Source: Aliihoeflea aestuarii (lineage in GTDB: Bacteria; Pseudomonadota; Alphaproteobacteria; Rhizobiales; Rhizobiaceae). Taken from it: a stretch of 64,000 nucleotides of DNA. Below are positions 50,403 to 59,054 of this stretch, in pieces. The stretch is from NCBI RefSeq assembly GCF_024105665.1, contig NZ_JAAAMK010000010.1:1-64000 (forward strand), in the 5' to 3' direction. Within the stretch, counting starts at the first letter, position 1. Each line of letters begins with the position of its first letter. Both the position numbers and the translations under genes were made by a program. The notes below the pieces were generated by a model that saw only the letters and a program-made list of their open reading frames with translations, ran no database searches and had not been told where the DNA came from.

Positions 50403-50526
50403 GTTCCCCAAATTTCAACCGATCGCCGTTACAGATCGGTTACAGTTTTCGTTCCCGAGCCTTCGCAAATTATTGCCAGCGTTAGAGTCTCGTGCAAGAA
50501 AATCTGCACGGCAGGGGAGTTTCGCA

Positions 50527-50855
50527 ATGAACAACCGTTGGCTATTTGGCTTGGAGGCGTGTGCGCCATTGCAATCGGCGCGGGCGTTTTCTGGTCCTTT
50601 CTGTGGTCTCCATTGCAATAGGCTCAAGCCGGTGTGCCGACCGTACGATATATATTGAGCGCTTTCGCAATAGTCCCGCTTTGCGTCGTATTCGGCTTGG
50701 TTTTCCTCATCAAGGGCGAGCACATCGACTATCGTAATGCCAAGGGGGACAACCTCACGCCGAAGGGTTGGGCTTTATTCGGCGTGATCTTTATTTTTTC
50801 GGTGTTAGGCTACTGGTGGTTTCATAACCAGTTTTCCTCTCTCGGCTACCGATAG
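50527..50855 (+). pseudogene. Frameshifted small three-helix membrane protein gene
   Basis: GGGGAG (50514-50519) gives a strong ribosome site for ATG 50527, but frame 1 (MNNRWLFG then LEACAPLQS...) loses hydrophobicity after eight codons and stops after 43. The +2 frame from about 50553 reads GGVCAIAIGAGVFWSFLWSP, a membrane helix, then meets TAG at 50619. After the stop the same frame continues AQAGVPTVRYILSAFAIVPL and through two more helices to 50855. One missing base near 50548-50557 plus one stop separate a plausible 104-residue protein. The alternative is that only the GTG-started 73-residue tail (50634-50855) is expressed. Confidence 0.45.
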
Positions 50856-50881
50856 TCGCGGATAGCGCTACACGGTCACAT

Positions 50882-51103
50882 TCACCGCTGGAGCGGCTGT
50901 TTTGCCAGCGTCGTCAGTTCGTTCTCGTCTTCGATGCCAGCCAGATGGTAGCCTAGAATTCGCGACGCGCGCGCCTCGCGTTCGGCATCGCTCTCCCCTG
51001 CCCGCGACGTCGCCTGAAAGACCCGTGACAACAAAGCGAGCTGGGCCGGCTTGATGATTCCGGCTTCCTCAGCCTTTCGATAAAGCGGCACGGCCTTCTC
51101 CAT
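50882..51103 (-). CDS. Small uncharacterised protein (rhizobial type)
   Basis: The 73-residue product from MEKAVPLYRKAEEAGIIKP has a helical, soluble composition (PAQLALLSRVFQATSR, DAEREARASRILGYHLAG, ENELTTLAKQ). The pattern 'GI-x-x-x-x-LALL-x-RVF' followed by an acidic 'EREARA-x-RIL' stretch is familiar from small proteins of Rhizobiales. I cannot name a function. The frame is open 14 codons further upstream, but that part is Cys-rich and unlike the rest. It lies downstream of hdaA in the same direction. Confidence 0.5.
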   Translation of the reverse strand: MEKAVPLYRKAEEAGIIKPAQLALLSRVFQATSRAGESDAEREARASRILGYHLAGIEDENELTTLAKQPLQR

Positions 51104-51166
51104 GGTCACCGCACGAAAGACTATCCTAAAACAGCACGAGCACAACAGACCAAAACTTGCCGCCCG

Positions 51167-51847
51167 TTACGCGTGACGGTCGTCGACCACTTCCGCCGCG
51201 AGCGCGCGCGTGATGCGCGACTTGCGCGCCAGTGCCAGCCTGTCCAGTTCGGCCACCAGCTTGCCTGCCGCCTCCAGCGAGCGCTCCATGCGCTTGACGA
51301 CATATTGCACGACCGATGGCTCGACATCGACCTGCCGGTCGGCAAAAAGCTTGGTCAGCACGCCTTCGAGAAGCATGTCGTCGGGCGCGCCGATCTCCAC
51401 GATCGCCGCCGCCTTGAGCCGCGAGGCGAGATCGAGCAGCGTGATCGGCCAGGCGGCTGGCGATGTGCTCGCGGTCAGCAGAAGATGCGTTCCCGATGAC
51501 CGGACCGCGTTGATCAGATGGAACAGCCCGGCCTCGTCGATCGGCAACGCATCGGCGTCGTCGATCACGACCGGCCCATGCTCGGCAAGATCGAGTGCGG
51601 CGGCCGCCAGATGCCCCGGCCTTGGCGAGACCGCTGCGCTCATATCCTGCCAGACCCGCGCGAGATGTGTCTTTCCCGAGCCGGCCGGGCCTACGAGAAC
51701 CACCACTGGTGCCGGCCAGTCCGGATAATGATCGATCAGGTGAAGCGCCGGCGCGATCGAGGCCGACGGCACGATATCATCGCGGCTCGACGCGGCACGG
51801 TGCGCAAGATCGAGCGGCAGTTGCTGCGGGCGCTTTGGAGCCGACAT
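51167..51847 (-). CDS. hdaA: DnaA regulatory inactivator Hda-like (HdaA)
   Basis: This AAA+ protein with the sliding clamp promotes hydrolysis of DnaA-ATP and prevents re-initiation. In 226 residues it has the N-terminal clamp-binding peptide QQLPLDL (8-14), Walker A GPAGSGKTH (53-61), Walker B VVIDDADALP and sensor segments LLLTASTSPAAW and DLASRLKAA. The ATG at 51847 is seven bases after the stop of the AI-2E family permease gene, so the two are probably one transcript; the longer open frame upstream is a shadow. Confidence 0.92.
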   Translation of the reverse strand: MSAPKRPQQLPLDLAHRAASSRDDIVPSASIAPALHLIDHYPDWPAPVVVLVGPAGSGKTHLARVWQDMSAAVSPRPGHLAAAALDLAEHGPVVIDDADALPIDEAGLFHLINAVRSSGTHLLLTASTSPAAWPITLLDLASRLKAAAIVEIGAPDDMLLEGVLTKLFADRQVDVEPSVVQYVVKRMERSLEAAGKLVAELDRLALARKSRITRALAAEVVDDRHA

Positions 51848-51854
51848 CGCGGCG

Positions 51855-52982
51855 TCAGAGCGGTTTGCGCGGCGTCTGCGTGCCGCCGTAGAGCGCGGAC
51901 GCCTCGTAGCGCTCGATCGCAAAGCGCACCAGCACCGCCACCGCCGCCGCAGCCGGCACCGCGACAAGCAGACCGACGAAGCCGAAGAGATAGCCGAAGG
52001 CGAACAGCGCGAACATCAGCCACACCGGATGCAAACCCACGCTTTTGCCGACGAGATTCGGCTGGAGAATGTTGCCCTCGATGAACTGTCCGGAGAAGAA
52101 GATCGCCGCGACGAGCGCCACCATCTGCCATTCGGGCCAGAACTGAACCAGGGCGACACCGACAGCGAGCACAAGCCCCGTCAGCGATCCGACATAGGGA
52201 ATGAACGAGATCAGCCCCGCGAACATGCCGATCAGCAAGCCGAAATTGAGCCCGGCGAGCGTCAGACCGATCGCATAATAGGTGCCCAGAATGAGGCAGA
52301 GCGTGCCCTGCCCACGCACGAACCCGGCGACGGAATTGTCCACCTCGCGCGCAAGCCGGCGCACCGTGGCGACATTGTCGCGCGGGATCAGTTCGTCGAC
52401 ACGCGCGATCATGCGGTCCCAGTCGACGAGCATGTAGAAGGCGACGACCGGCGTGACGACGAGAAGCCCCACGATATCGATCAGCGCGCGTCCGCCGCTC
52501 CACAAGGAACTGAGAAGACCCGTCATGATGTCCGCGCCGCCGGAGAAGATCGAACTGATGCCCTCCTCGAGGCCTTGCGGCTCGATTCCGACGCGCGAGG
52601 AGAGCCATTCGATGTCGACGGACGTGACGAGACCGCGCAGCCGCGCGAAATAATCGGGCACGTTCGAGATGAAATCCGCAAGCTGGTTGGCCATGATAGG
52701 GCCGACGATGGCAAGCCCTACGACGAGCAGGAGAACGAAGACGATGAGGATCGTCACGGCCGCCCACAGGCGCGAAAATCCGATCCGTTCGAGCCTGTCG
52801 GCCACAGGATCGAGGAAATAGGCGAGGATCATGCCGGCGAGAAACGGCAGCAGCACCGACGAAAAGACGACGAGGAACAGAACGAGGACCAGGATCGCCA
52901 GAATCCAGAACATGACCTGCATGCGCCAGGACATGCGGGGCTGTTCCGCTGCGGGCGGGATGGGAAGCTTGGGCGATTTCAT
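51855..52982 (-). CDS. AI-2E family (PerM-like) membrane protein
   Basis: This permease-like protein has 375 residues and about eight helices. After MKSPKLPIPPAAEQPRMSWR come IILAYFLDPVADRLERIGFS (a conserved PerM segment), long coiled regions, and the C-terminal FIPYVGSLTGLVLAVGVAL and LQPNLVGKSVGLHPVWLMFA. The family exports AI-2 in E. coli (TqsA), or acts as Na+/H+ antiporter in others; the substrate is not set here. An ATG at 53021 is possible. It is divergent from purM and upstream of hdaA. Confidence 0.9.
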   Translation of the reverse strand: MKSPKLPIPPAAEQPRMSWRMQVMFWILAILVLVLFLVVFSSVLLPFLAGMILAYFLDPVADRLERIGFSRLWAAVTILIVFVLLLVVGLAIVGPIMANQLADFISNVPDYFARLRGLVTSVDIEWLSSRVGIEPQGLEEGISSIFSGGADIMTGLLSSLWSGGRALIDIVGLLVVTPVVAFYMLVDWDRMIARVDELIPRDNVATVRRLAREVDNSVAGFVRGQGTLCLILGTYYAIGLTLAGLNFGLLIGMFAGLISFIPYVGSLTGLVLAVGVALVQFWPEWQMVALVAAIFFSGQFIEGNILQPNLVGKSVGLHPVWLMFALFAFGYLFGFVGLLVAVPAAAAVAVLVRFAIERYEASALYGGTQTPRKPL

Positions 52983-53135
52983 GGCGGCGATCCGATCGGC
53001 TCCGGCGCAAAACAACGACATAGGCGCCGCGAGTTGGCGCGGTCAAGTGGGTGCGCCATGAGCGTGGCGCCTTGCAGTTAAGCGCCGCTTCTGCCAAGAG
53101 CGGCACGATCGCGGACGGACAGGCGGAGTTTGACG

Positions 53136-54200
53136 ATGAGCGAGCTGAAAAACGGGCTCACCTATGCCCAGGCGGGTGTCGATATCGACGCCGGCAATGC
53201 GCTGGTCGAGAAGATCAAGCCGATGGTGCGCTCCACCCGCCGGCCGGGCGCCGATGGCGAGATCGGCGGCTTCGGCGGCCTGTTCGACCTGAAGGCTGCG
53301 GGCTTCACCGATCCCGTCCTGGTTGCCGCCAATGACGGCGTCGGCACAAAGCTCAAGGTGGCGATCGAGGCGGGCATCCACGACACGGTCGGCATCGATC
53401 TCGTCGCCATGTGCGTCAACGATCTCGTCGTTCAGGGCGCCGAACCGCTCTTCTTCCTCGACTATTTCGCCACCGGCAAGCTCGATCCCGACCAGGGCGC
53501 AGCGATCGTCTCAGGCATCGCGGAGGGCTGCCGGCAGGCCGGCTGTGCGCTGATCGGCGGCGAAACGGCCGAGATGCCCGGCATGTACCGCGACGGCGAC
53601 TATGACCTTGCGGGCTTCGCGGTCGGCGCGGCCGAGCGCGGCCAGCTTCTGCCGGCCGACGACATTGCCGAAGGGGACGTCATTTTGGGCCTTGCCTCGT
53701 CGGGCGTTCATTCCAACGGGTTTTCGCTCGTGCGCCGCATCGTCGAACTCTCGGGGCTCGACTGGTCGGCCAAGGCACCGTTCGACCAGAACCGCACGCT
53801 GGGCGAAGCGCTGCTCGAGCCGACGCGCATCTATGTGAAGCCGCTCTTGAACGCGATCCGCTCCACGCACGGCATCAAGGCGCTCGCCCACATCACGGGC
53901 GGCGGTTTCCCCGAAAACATACCGCGCGTCCTGCCGAAGGACTTCGCGGCCGAACTCGACCTCGACGCGATCGATCTTCCGCCCGTCTTTTCGTGGCTGG
54001 CCAAGACCGGCGGCGTGTCGGCCGTCGAGATGAAGCGCACCTTCAATTGCGGCATCGGCATGATTCTCGTCGTCGCATCGGGACAGGCCGCACAGGTCGC
54101 CGCCGTTCTTCAAAAGGAAGGCGAGCGCGTCATGACGATCGGCCGCATCATCGCGCGCCGCGAGACCGGCGTCGTCTATCGGGGGCATCTCGGCCTATGA
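53136..54200 (+). CDS. purM: Phosphoribosylformylglycinamidine cyclo-ligase
   Basis: PurM (AIR synthetase) closes the imidazole ring in purine synthesis. The 354-residue protein has [62 protein letters not shown] and [20 protein letters not shown] lies eight bases before ATG 53136; a TTG two codons earlier is less likely. Its stop overlaps the purN start (ATGA, 54197-54200). Confidence 0.97.
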   Translation: MSELKNGLTYAQAGVDIDAGNALVEKIKPMVRSTRRPGADGEIGGFGGLFDLKAAGFTDPVLVAANDGVGTKLKVAIEAGIHDTVGIDLVAMCVNDLVVQGAEPLFFLDYFATGKLDPDQGAAIVSGIAEGCRQAGCALIGGETAEMPGMYRDGDYDLAGFAVGAAERGQLLPADDIAEGDVILGLASSGVHSNGFSLVRRIVELSGLDWSAKAPFDQNRTLGEALLEPTRIYVKPLLNAIRSTHGIKALAHITGGGFPENIPRVLPKDFAAELDLDAIDLPPVFSWLAKTGGVSAVEMKRTFNCGIGMILVVASGQAAQVAAVLQKEGERVMTIGRIIARRETGVVYRGHLGL

Positions 54201-54907
54201 ACGGACTGCCGAAAAAGCGCGTCGCCGTCCTGATTTCCGGGCGCGGCTCGAACATGAAGACGCTTGCAGAAGCGGCCGGTGGGGCACGTTCCTCCTATGA
54301 AATCGTCGGCGTCATCGCCGACGTGGCCGATGCTGCCGGGCTCAATCACGCCGCAGCGCTCGATATCGAGGCCAGGGCGCTCCCACGCAAGGATTATTCC
54401 GACAAGGCAACCCATGAAGCCGCGATCGACGCGCAGTTGAAGAGCTGGAATGTGGAGATCGTCGCGCTCGCCGGCTACATGCGACTTCTGTCGCCTGAGT
54501 TCGTTGGCAAATGGACGGGACGGATGATCAATATCCATCCCTCGCTCCTTCCCCTTTTCAAGGGGCTGGACACCCACAAGCGCGCGCTTGACGCCGGCAT
54601 GCGGGTGCACGGATGCACGGTGCATTTCGTGACGGCGGAAATGGATGATGGGCCGATCGTCGCGCAGGCCGCCGTGCCGGTGCTGCCCGACGACAACGAG
54701 GAAAGCCTGACGCGCCGGGTACTTGCCGCCGAACACCAGCTCTACCCGCTCGCGCTCGATCTCGTCGCGACCGGACGCGCCCAACTTGTCGGCAATCGCG
54801 TCGCCTATGACAATCTCGGCACGTCGGGCGGGCGCGGGATCGTCCTCTCGCCGGCCGTCGGCGGCGACGAGCCCGACCTCGAAAGCCTCGCCCGGTTCAC
54901 GCCTTAG
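54197..54907 (+). CDS. purN: Phosphoribosylglycinamide formyltransferase
   Basis: PurN transfers a formyl group from 10-formyl-THF to GAR. The 236-residue protein shows [18 protein letters not shown], the catalytic N112-x-H114 in [16 protein letters not shown], and D150 in [11 protein letters not shown]. It overlaps purM by four bases, which fixes the start against a longer open frame. The ParDE pair starts 56 bases later. Confidence 0.97.
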   Translation: MNGLPKKRVAVLISGRGSNMKTLAEAAGGARSSYEIVGVIADVADAAGLNHAAALDIEARALPRKDYSDKATHEAAIDAQLKSWNVEIVALAGYMRLLSPEFVGKWTGRMINIHPSLLPLFKGLDTHKRALDAGMRVHGCTVHFVTAEMDDGPIVAQAAVPVLPDDNEESLTRRVLAAEHQLYPLALDLVATGRAQLVGNRVAYDNLGTSGGRGIVLSPAVGGDEPDLESLARFTP

Positions 54908-54927
54908 GTCGTTGCGATACCCGAAAT

Positions 54928-54954
54928 CCATGGTAAGATTATTTCCTACCATGG
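54928..54954 (+). promoter_or_regulatory. Palindromic operator upstream of parD
   Basis: CCATGGTA (54928-54935) and TACCATGG (54947-54954) are perfect 8-bp arms around AGATTATTTCC. The site lies 10 bases before the parD start, over the expected promoter and ribosome-binding region. ParD antitoxins of this class bind such palindromes to autorepress; binding here is inferred. Confidence 0.65.
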
Positions 54955-54963
54955 AGAAAATCA

Positions 54964-55239
54964 ATGGCCCCAGTCGAGAAGGTAAGCATTTCTCTGTCGT
55001 CCGAACTTGCCACCAGCGTGCGTGATGCGGTTGACACCGGCCGGTACGGCTCCGCCAGCGAAGTCGTCCGGGAGGCATTGCGCGAATGGAAGCAGCGCGA
55101 GCCTTTGCGCCGACTGGAAGTCGAACGTCTGCAAAAGGCGTGGCAAGAGGGAATCGAAAGCGGTGCTTCGCGGGCACTCGATATTGAAGAGATCAAACGA
55201 ACGGCACAAGCCAGGCTGCACGACGACAATCCCAAATGA
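54964..55239 (+). CDS. parD: ParD-type antitoxin (ribbon-helix-helix)
   Basis: The 91-residue antitoxin begins MAPVEKVSISLSSELATSVR, a ribbon-helix-helix N-terminus, with GRYGSASEVVREALREWKQR (second helix). Its C-terminal half (RLEVERLQKAWQEGIESG, ALDIEEIKRTAQARLHD) should wrap the toxin. GGAGA precedes the ATG by six bases. The stop overlaps the toxin start (ATGA, 55236-55239). Type II toxin-antitoxin module; class assignment to ParD/ParE is from sequence style. Confidence 0.88.
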   Translation: MAPVEKVSISLSSELATSVRDAVDTGRYGSASEVVREALREWKQREPLRRLEVERLQKAWQEGIESGASRALDIEEIKRTAQARLHDDNPK

Positions 55240-55520
55240 GGATTGTCCGTACACCGGCCGCCGAAACGGACCTCATCGACATCTGGATTTACATAGCGGC
55301 GGACAACATACCGGCGGCTGATCGTCTGCTCGATGCGATTGGTAACCGGATCGAGCAGTTGAAGAGCCATCCCTTTTCGGGCGCGGCACGCCCGGATATT
55401 GCGCCGGATGCGCGTCTCTTGCCTATTGGCAATTATGTGGTTCTCTACCGCGTAAGAGCAGACGCCGTAGAGATCGTTCGCGTGGTTCATGGGGCCCGCG
55501 ACGCATCGGCGTTATTTTAA
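55236..55520 (+). CDS. parE: ParE/RelE-superfamily toxin
   Basis: The 94-residue toxin has MRIVRTPAAETDLIDIWIYI, NRIEQLKSHPFSGAARPDIA, LLPIGNYVVLYRVRADAVEI and VRVVHGARDASALF, matching ParE toxins (gyrase poisons in studied cases). It is coupled to the antitoxin by a four-base overlap. Its last nine bases overlap the end of the convergent molybdopterin oxidoreductase gene, so read-through transcription would be antisense to it. Confidence 0.9.
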   Translation: MRIVRTPAAETDLIDIWIYIAADNIPAADRLLDAIGNRIEQLKSHPFSGAARPDIAPDARLLPIGNYVVLYRVRADAVEIVRVVHGARDASALF

Positions 55521-57617
55521 AGGCCTGACCCACACCTTCGTATCGTGGAACGCGGCGCCGCCATAGGGTGCGGCGGCGTCGGCGCCGACGAGGACGTTGA
55601 TCCCCTCGCCGCGCTCATGTGCGCCGTTCGGCCAGATGCCTTCGGCGATGACGACGCCGCGCTTGAGGCCGTCGAACAGCTTGGCGTGGAGTACGATTTC
55701 GCCCCGTCCGTTGCCGATTTCGACCCGGTCGCCGGTCCCCAGACCAAGCTCGGCAGCGTCGTCGGGGTGGAGGAGAAGTTCCGGCCGTCCTTCGCGCTTT
55801 CTCGATGTCGGCATCTCGGTGAACGAGGAATTGAGGAACGAGCGTGCCGGCGACGTCGCAAGCCGGAAAGGGTGCTGCGGATCGGCGCCTTCGATGAGTT
55901 CGACGTGATCGGGAAACTCCGGCAGGTCCGCGTAGCGTCCCATCAGGCCGATCGATTTCGGCGGCTTGGCGGGTGCGACCGTCCCCGTCCAGTCCGGCCT
56001 GAAGCGGAACTTGCCATCCTTGTGGCCAAAACCATTCAGGAAATGGGCGGTCTCGAAATCGGGCTGCATATCCGCCCAGCGTTCTTCGGCGAAGCTTTCG
56101 AACGTGCCGAGACCGCGCTTTTCGAGCATCTTGTCGATATGCTCGCGCTCGGTCAGGCCGAAGCCCGGCAGATCGGCGACGCCGAGGCGCTTTGCCAGTT
56201 CCTCGATGACAAAATGGTTGGTCTTCGGGCCTTCCGGCGCGTCGATCACCTTCGGCCCGAGGATTATGTGCTGCTGGCCTCCGCCGCGATAGATGTCGTC
56301 ATGCTCCAGAAACATGGTCGCCGGGATCACCACGTCGGCGAGCATGGCCGTATCGGTCATGAAATGCTCGTGGACGGCGGTGAAGAGATCGTCGCGCAGG
56401 AGGCCCTGCCGCACCAGACGCTGCTCCGGCGCGACATTGGCGGGGTTCGTGTTCTGGATCAGCATTGCCGTAACCGGCGGGCCACCATTCAGCGCCGACG
56501 CATCGTTGGTCAGGATCGCGCCGATGCGCGACTGGTCGAGATGACGGATCTTCGGGTCGAGGAAGCGCCGGCCTTCCAGATCGGTCTTGTCGAGCTTGAA
56601 GATGTCCGAGTTCGAATGAAATGCGCCGCCGCCCTCATACTGCCACGCGCCTGTGACCGAGGCGACGGACAGGGCCGCGTGCATGTTCACCGCGCCGTTG
56701 CGCGAACGGGTGAAGCCATAGCCGAGGCGGAAGAAGGTGCGCTTCGTCTCGCCGACGAGGCGCGCGAAGGTCTCGATCTCATCCACGGAAAGGCCAGTGA
56801 TCGCCGCCGCCCATTCCGGCGTCTTCGATACCAGATGCGCTTCCAGTCCTTTCGGGTCGTCGGTGTATTTTTCCAGATAGGCGCGGTCGGCGAGACCGTC
56901 GCGGAACAGAACGTGCATGACCGCGCAGGCGAGTGCGCCATCGGTTCCCGGCTTCAAAATCAGCGCCAGATCGGCCTGTTTCATCGTGGCGTTGTCATAG
57001 ACGTCGATGACGACGATCTTCGCGCCGCGTTCCTTGCGCGCCTTGATCGCGTGGGTCATCACATTGACCTGCGTGACCACCGCGTTCGTGCCCCAGATCA
57101 CCACGCAGTCCGACTTGGCCATCTCGCGCGGGTCGGGACCACGCAGCGCGCCCGCGCCCATCACCCAGCCCGTCCAGGCAAGATTGGTGCAGATCGTGTC
57201 GAAGAAGCCGGAATATTTCTTCGCGTGGCGCAGGCGGTGGATGCCGTCGCGCTGCACCAGCCCCATCGTGCCAGCGTAATAGTAAGGCCAGACCGCTTCG
57301 GAGCCGTCCTTTGCCTCGGCCGCCTCGAATTTCTCGGCGATCAGGTCGAGCGCGGCATCCCAGCTCGCCTCTTTCCACTTGCCTTCGCCCTTGGCCCCGG
57401 TGCGTACGAGTGGCTTCAAAAGACGGTCGGGATGATGGATGCGCTCGGCATAACGCGCGACCTTGGCGCAGATGACGCCATCGGTGTAGCTGTTGTCCTT
57501 CGCACCGTGGACACGGCCGATACGGCCATCGATCACCTCGACATCAAGGGCGCAGGTGGACGGGCAATCATGCGGGCAGGCCGAATGGCCGGTGCGGATA
57601 TTGGCGTGCTGGTTCAT
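55512..57617 (-). CDS. Molybdopterin-dependent oxidoreductase with [4Fe-4S] cluster
   Basis: This 701-residue protein of the DMSO reductase superfamily has the N-terminal [4Fe-4S] ligands C14, C18, C22 and C50 (CPHDCPSTCALDV, DGVICAKVARY). The molybdopterin domains include GAGALRGPDPREMAKSDCVV and NPANVAPEQRLV. The C-terminal dinucleotide-binding domain has LHPDDAAELGLGTGDRVEIG. It lacks a Tat signal, so it is probably cytoplasmic. No ferredoxin or membrane subunit is adjacent. Substrate unknown; formate dehydrogenase- or thiosulfate reductase-like subunits are possible. Confidence 0.9.
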   Translation of the reverse strand: MNQHANIRTGHSACPHDCPSTCALDVEVIDGRIGRVHGAKDNSYTDGVICAKVARYAERIHHPDRLLKPLVRTGAKGEGKWKEASWDAALDLIAEKFEAAEAKDGSEAVWPYYYAGTMGLVQRDGIHRLRHAKKYSGFFDTICTNLAWTGWVMGAGALRGPDPREMAKSDCVVIWGTNAVVTQVNVMTHAIKARKERGAKIVVIDVYDNATMKQADLALILKPGTDGALACAVMHVLFRDGLADRAYLEKYTDDPKGLEAHLVSKTPEWAAAITGLSVDEIETFARLVGETKRTFFRLGYGFTRSRNGAVNMHAALSVASVTGAWQYEGGGAFHSNSDIFKLDKTDLEGRRFLDPKIRHLDQSRIGAILTNDASALNGGPPVTAMLIQNTNPANVAPEQRLVRQGLLRDDLFTAVHEHFMTDTAMLADVVIPATMFLEHDDIYRGGGQQHIILGPKVIDAPEGPKTNHFVIEELAKRLGVADLPGFGLTEREHIDKMLEKRGLGTFESFAEERWADMQPDFETAHFLNGFGHKDGKFRFRPDWTGTVAPAKPPKSIGLMGRYADLPEFPDHVELIEGADPQHPFRLATSPARSFLNSSFTEMPTSRKREGRPELLLHPDDAAELGLGTGDRVEIGNGRGEIVLHAKLFDGLKRGVVIAEGIWPNGAHERGEGINVLVGADAAAPYGGAAFHDTKVWVRPLK

Positions 57618-57685
57618 GGCCGGACGCTAGCTCAAAACGCGGCCAGCGTGTAGACCGCATCGATGAAATCGACCGGGCCAGAAAT

Positions 57686-58546
57686 TTGAACTATCGTCAC
57701 ATCTATCACGCCGGCAACTTCGCCGACGTCGTCAAGCATGTCGTGCTTGCGCGCACGATCGAATATCTGAAGCGCAAACCCGGCGCGTTCCGCGTGATCG
57801 ACACGCATGCCGGCATCGGCGTCTACGATCTTTCGTCACCGGAAGCGCAAAAGACCGGCGAATGGCACGGCGGCATCGGCAAATTACTGGACGCCGCTTT
57901 TCCCGCCGAGGTCGCCGCGCTTCTGGCGCCCTATCTGGGTGCGGTGCGCGCGGCCAACCTGAATGGCGGCCTGAAATCCTATCCGGGCTCACCGGCAATC
58001 GCGCGGCATCTGCTTCGCCCGCAGGACCGGCTGACGGCCATCGAAATGCATCCCGCCGACGCCAGAAGGCTGAAAGAGCGGTTCGCCGGCGACTATCAGG
58101 CCCGTATCATCGAACTCGACGGCTGGCTGGCGCTCGGCGCTCATTTGCCTCCGAAGGAAAAGCGCGGGCTCGTCATCGTCGATCCGCCTTTCGAGAAAGA
58201 GGGCGAATTCGAGCGCATCGCGGATGGGCTCATCAAGGCGCATAAGCGCTGGCCGGGCGGCACCTATCTGCTTTGGTATCCGATCAAGAACCGGCGCGCG
58301 GTCGCCGGCTTTCGCGAGACGCTGCGCAAGGCCGGAATTCCCAAGGTGCTGGACATCGCCTTTTCGATCCGCGCGGCCGGCGTAACGGAAAGCTTCGACG
58401 GGACGGGGATGATCGCGGTCAATCCGCCCTACCCGCTCGAAAATGAGCTTGGCGTGATATTGCCCGAGCTTTGCGGCCTTCTGGGCGAAGCGCCGGATGC
58501 TTCGTTCGATCTCGAATGGCTTGCCGGCGAGCATGTGCCATCTTGA
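57686..58546 (+). CDS. rlmJ: 23S rRNA (adenine-2030-N6)-methyltransferase
   Basis: RlmJ methylates A2030 of 23S rRNA. The 286-residue protein MNYRHIYHAGNFADVVKHVV matches the family start. It has FRVIDTHAGIGVYDL (SAM motif I), ARIIELDGWLALG and VIVDPPFEKEGEFE, the DPPY-type catalytic motif with Phe. The start is TTG 57686; an ATG start is not available in frame. The C-terminal part has FDGTGMIAVNPPYPLENELG. It diverges from the molybdopterin gene. Confidence 0.92.
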   Translation: MNYRHIYHAGNFADVVKHVVLARTIEYLKRKPGAFRVIDTHAGIGVYDLSSPEAQKTGEWHGGIGKLLDAAFPAEVAALLAPYLGAVRAANLNGGLKSYPGSPAIARHLLRPQDRLTAIEMHPADARRLKERFAGDYQARIIELDGWLALGAHLPPKEKRGLVIVDPPFEKEGEFERIADGLIKAHKRWPGGTYLLWYPIKNRRAVAGFRETLRKAGIPKVLDIAFSIRAAGVTESFDGTGMIAVNPPYPLENELGVILPELCGLLGEAPDASFDLEWLAGEHVPS

Positions 58547-58604
58547 CCGGATTGCGGCGGTGACAGACATTACCGACTCAAACATTGCCACCGGGGGACC
58601 CCAA

Positions 58605-59054
58605 ATGGCCAATATGCTTCGCCGCACCGGTGCGGCCTTCTTCACGGCAGCGGCCGTTCTCGTCGGCGCGCTGACGCATCAGGCCGCGGCCGCCGATATG
58701 GTGCGCGGCGTCTACGCCGCCGACCCCGGCGTTTGCGGCAATTCGCGCGTGCTCGGCTCGATCAGCTCGAAATTCGGCTATCAGGTGCGCCACGTCCCGA
58801 ACCTGCCGCAGGTCGGCATATCCGAGTTCCTGAACATCCGCGAGAACCGGTTCCAGCCCTCGCAGCCCGACTGGCCGATCGAGCGCCGCTACTGCCAGGC
58901 AAGCGTCTATCTGACCGATGGCTATACGCGTGACGTGTGGTATCTGATCGAGCATCCAATGGGCTTTGCGGGTATCGGCAGCAATGTCGAGTTCTGCGTG
59001 CTCGGTTTCGACCGCTGGAAGGTCTATGGCGGGAACTGCCGCGTCCTGCGCTGA
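58605..59054 (+). CDS. Small exported cysteine protein of unknown function
   Basis: The 149-residue precursor from MANMLRRTGAAFFTAAAVLV has a signal with cleavage near AAAAD. GGGGGA lies upstream. The mature part has four cysteines (PGVCGNSRV, RRYCQASVYL, VEFCVLGF, GNCRVLR), presumably two disulfides, and motifs VPNLPQVGISEF and DVWYLIEHPMGFAG. I do not recognise a family. Its last 29 bases overlap the start of the RNase T2 gene in another frame, implying coupled translation. Confidence 0.75.
   Translation: MANMLRRTGAAFFTAAAVLVGALTHQAAAADMVRGVYAADPGVCGNSRVLGSISSKFGYQVRHVPNLPQVGISEFLNIRENRFQPSQPDWPIERRYCQASVYLTDGYTRDVWYLIEHPMGFAGIGSNVEFCVLGFDRWKVYGGNCRVLR

Noticed and set aside
50403-51166. 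A tRNA-Arg-associated integrative element
   Set aside because: No integrase and no repeat of the tRNA 3' end are visible in the window; decay and low GC alone do not show integration.
55545-57653. A 702-codon plus-strand frame
   Set aside because: Antisense shadow of the molybdopterin oxidoreductase, which has the iron-sulfur ligands in its own frame.
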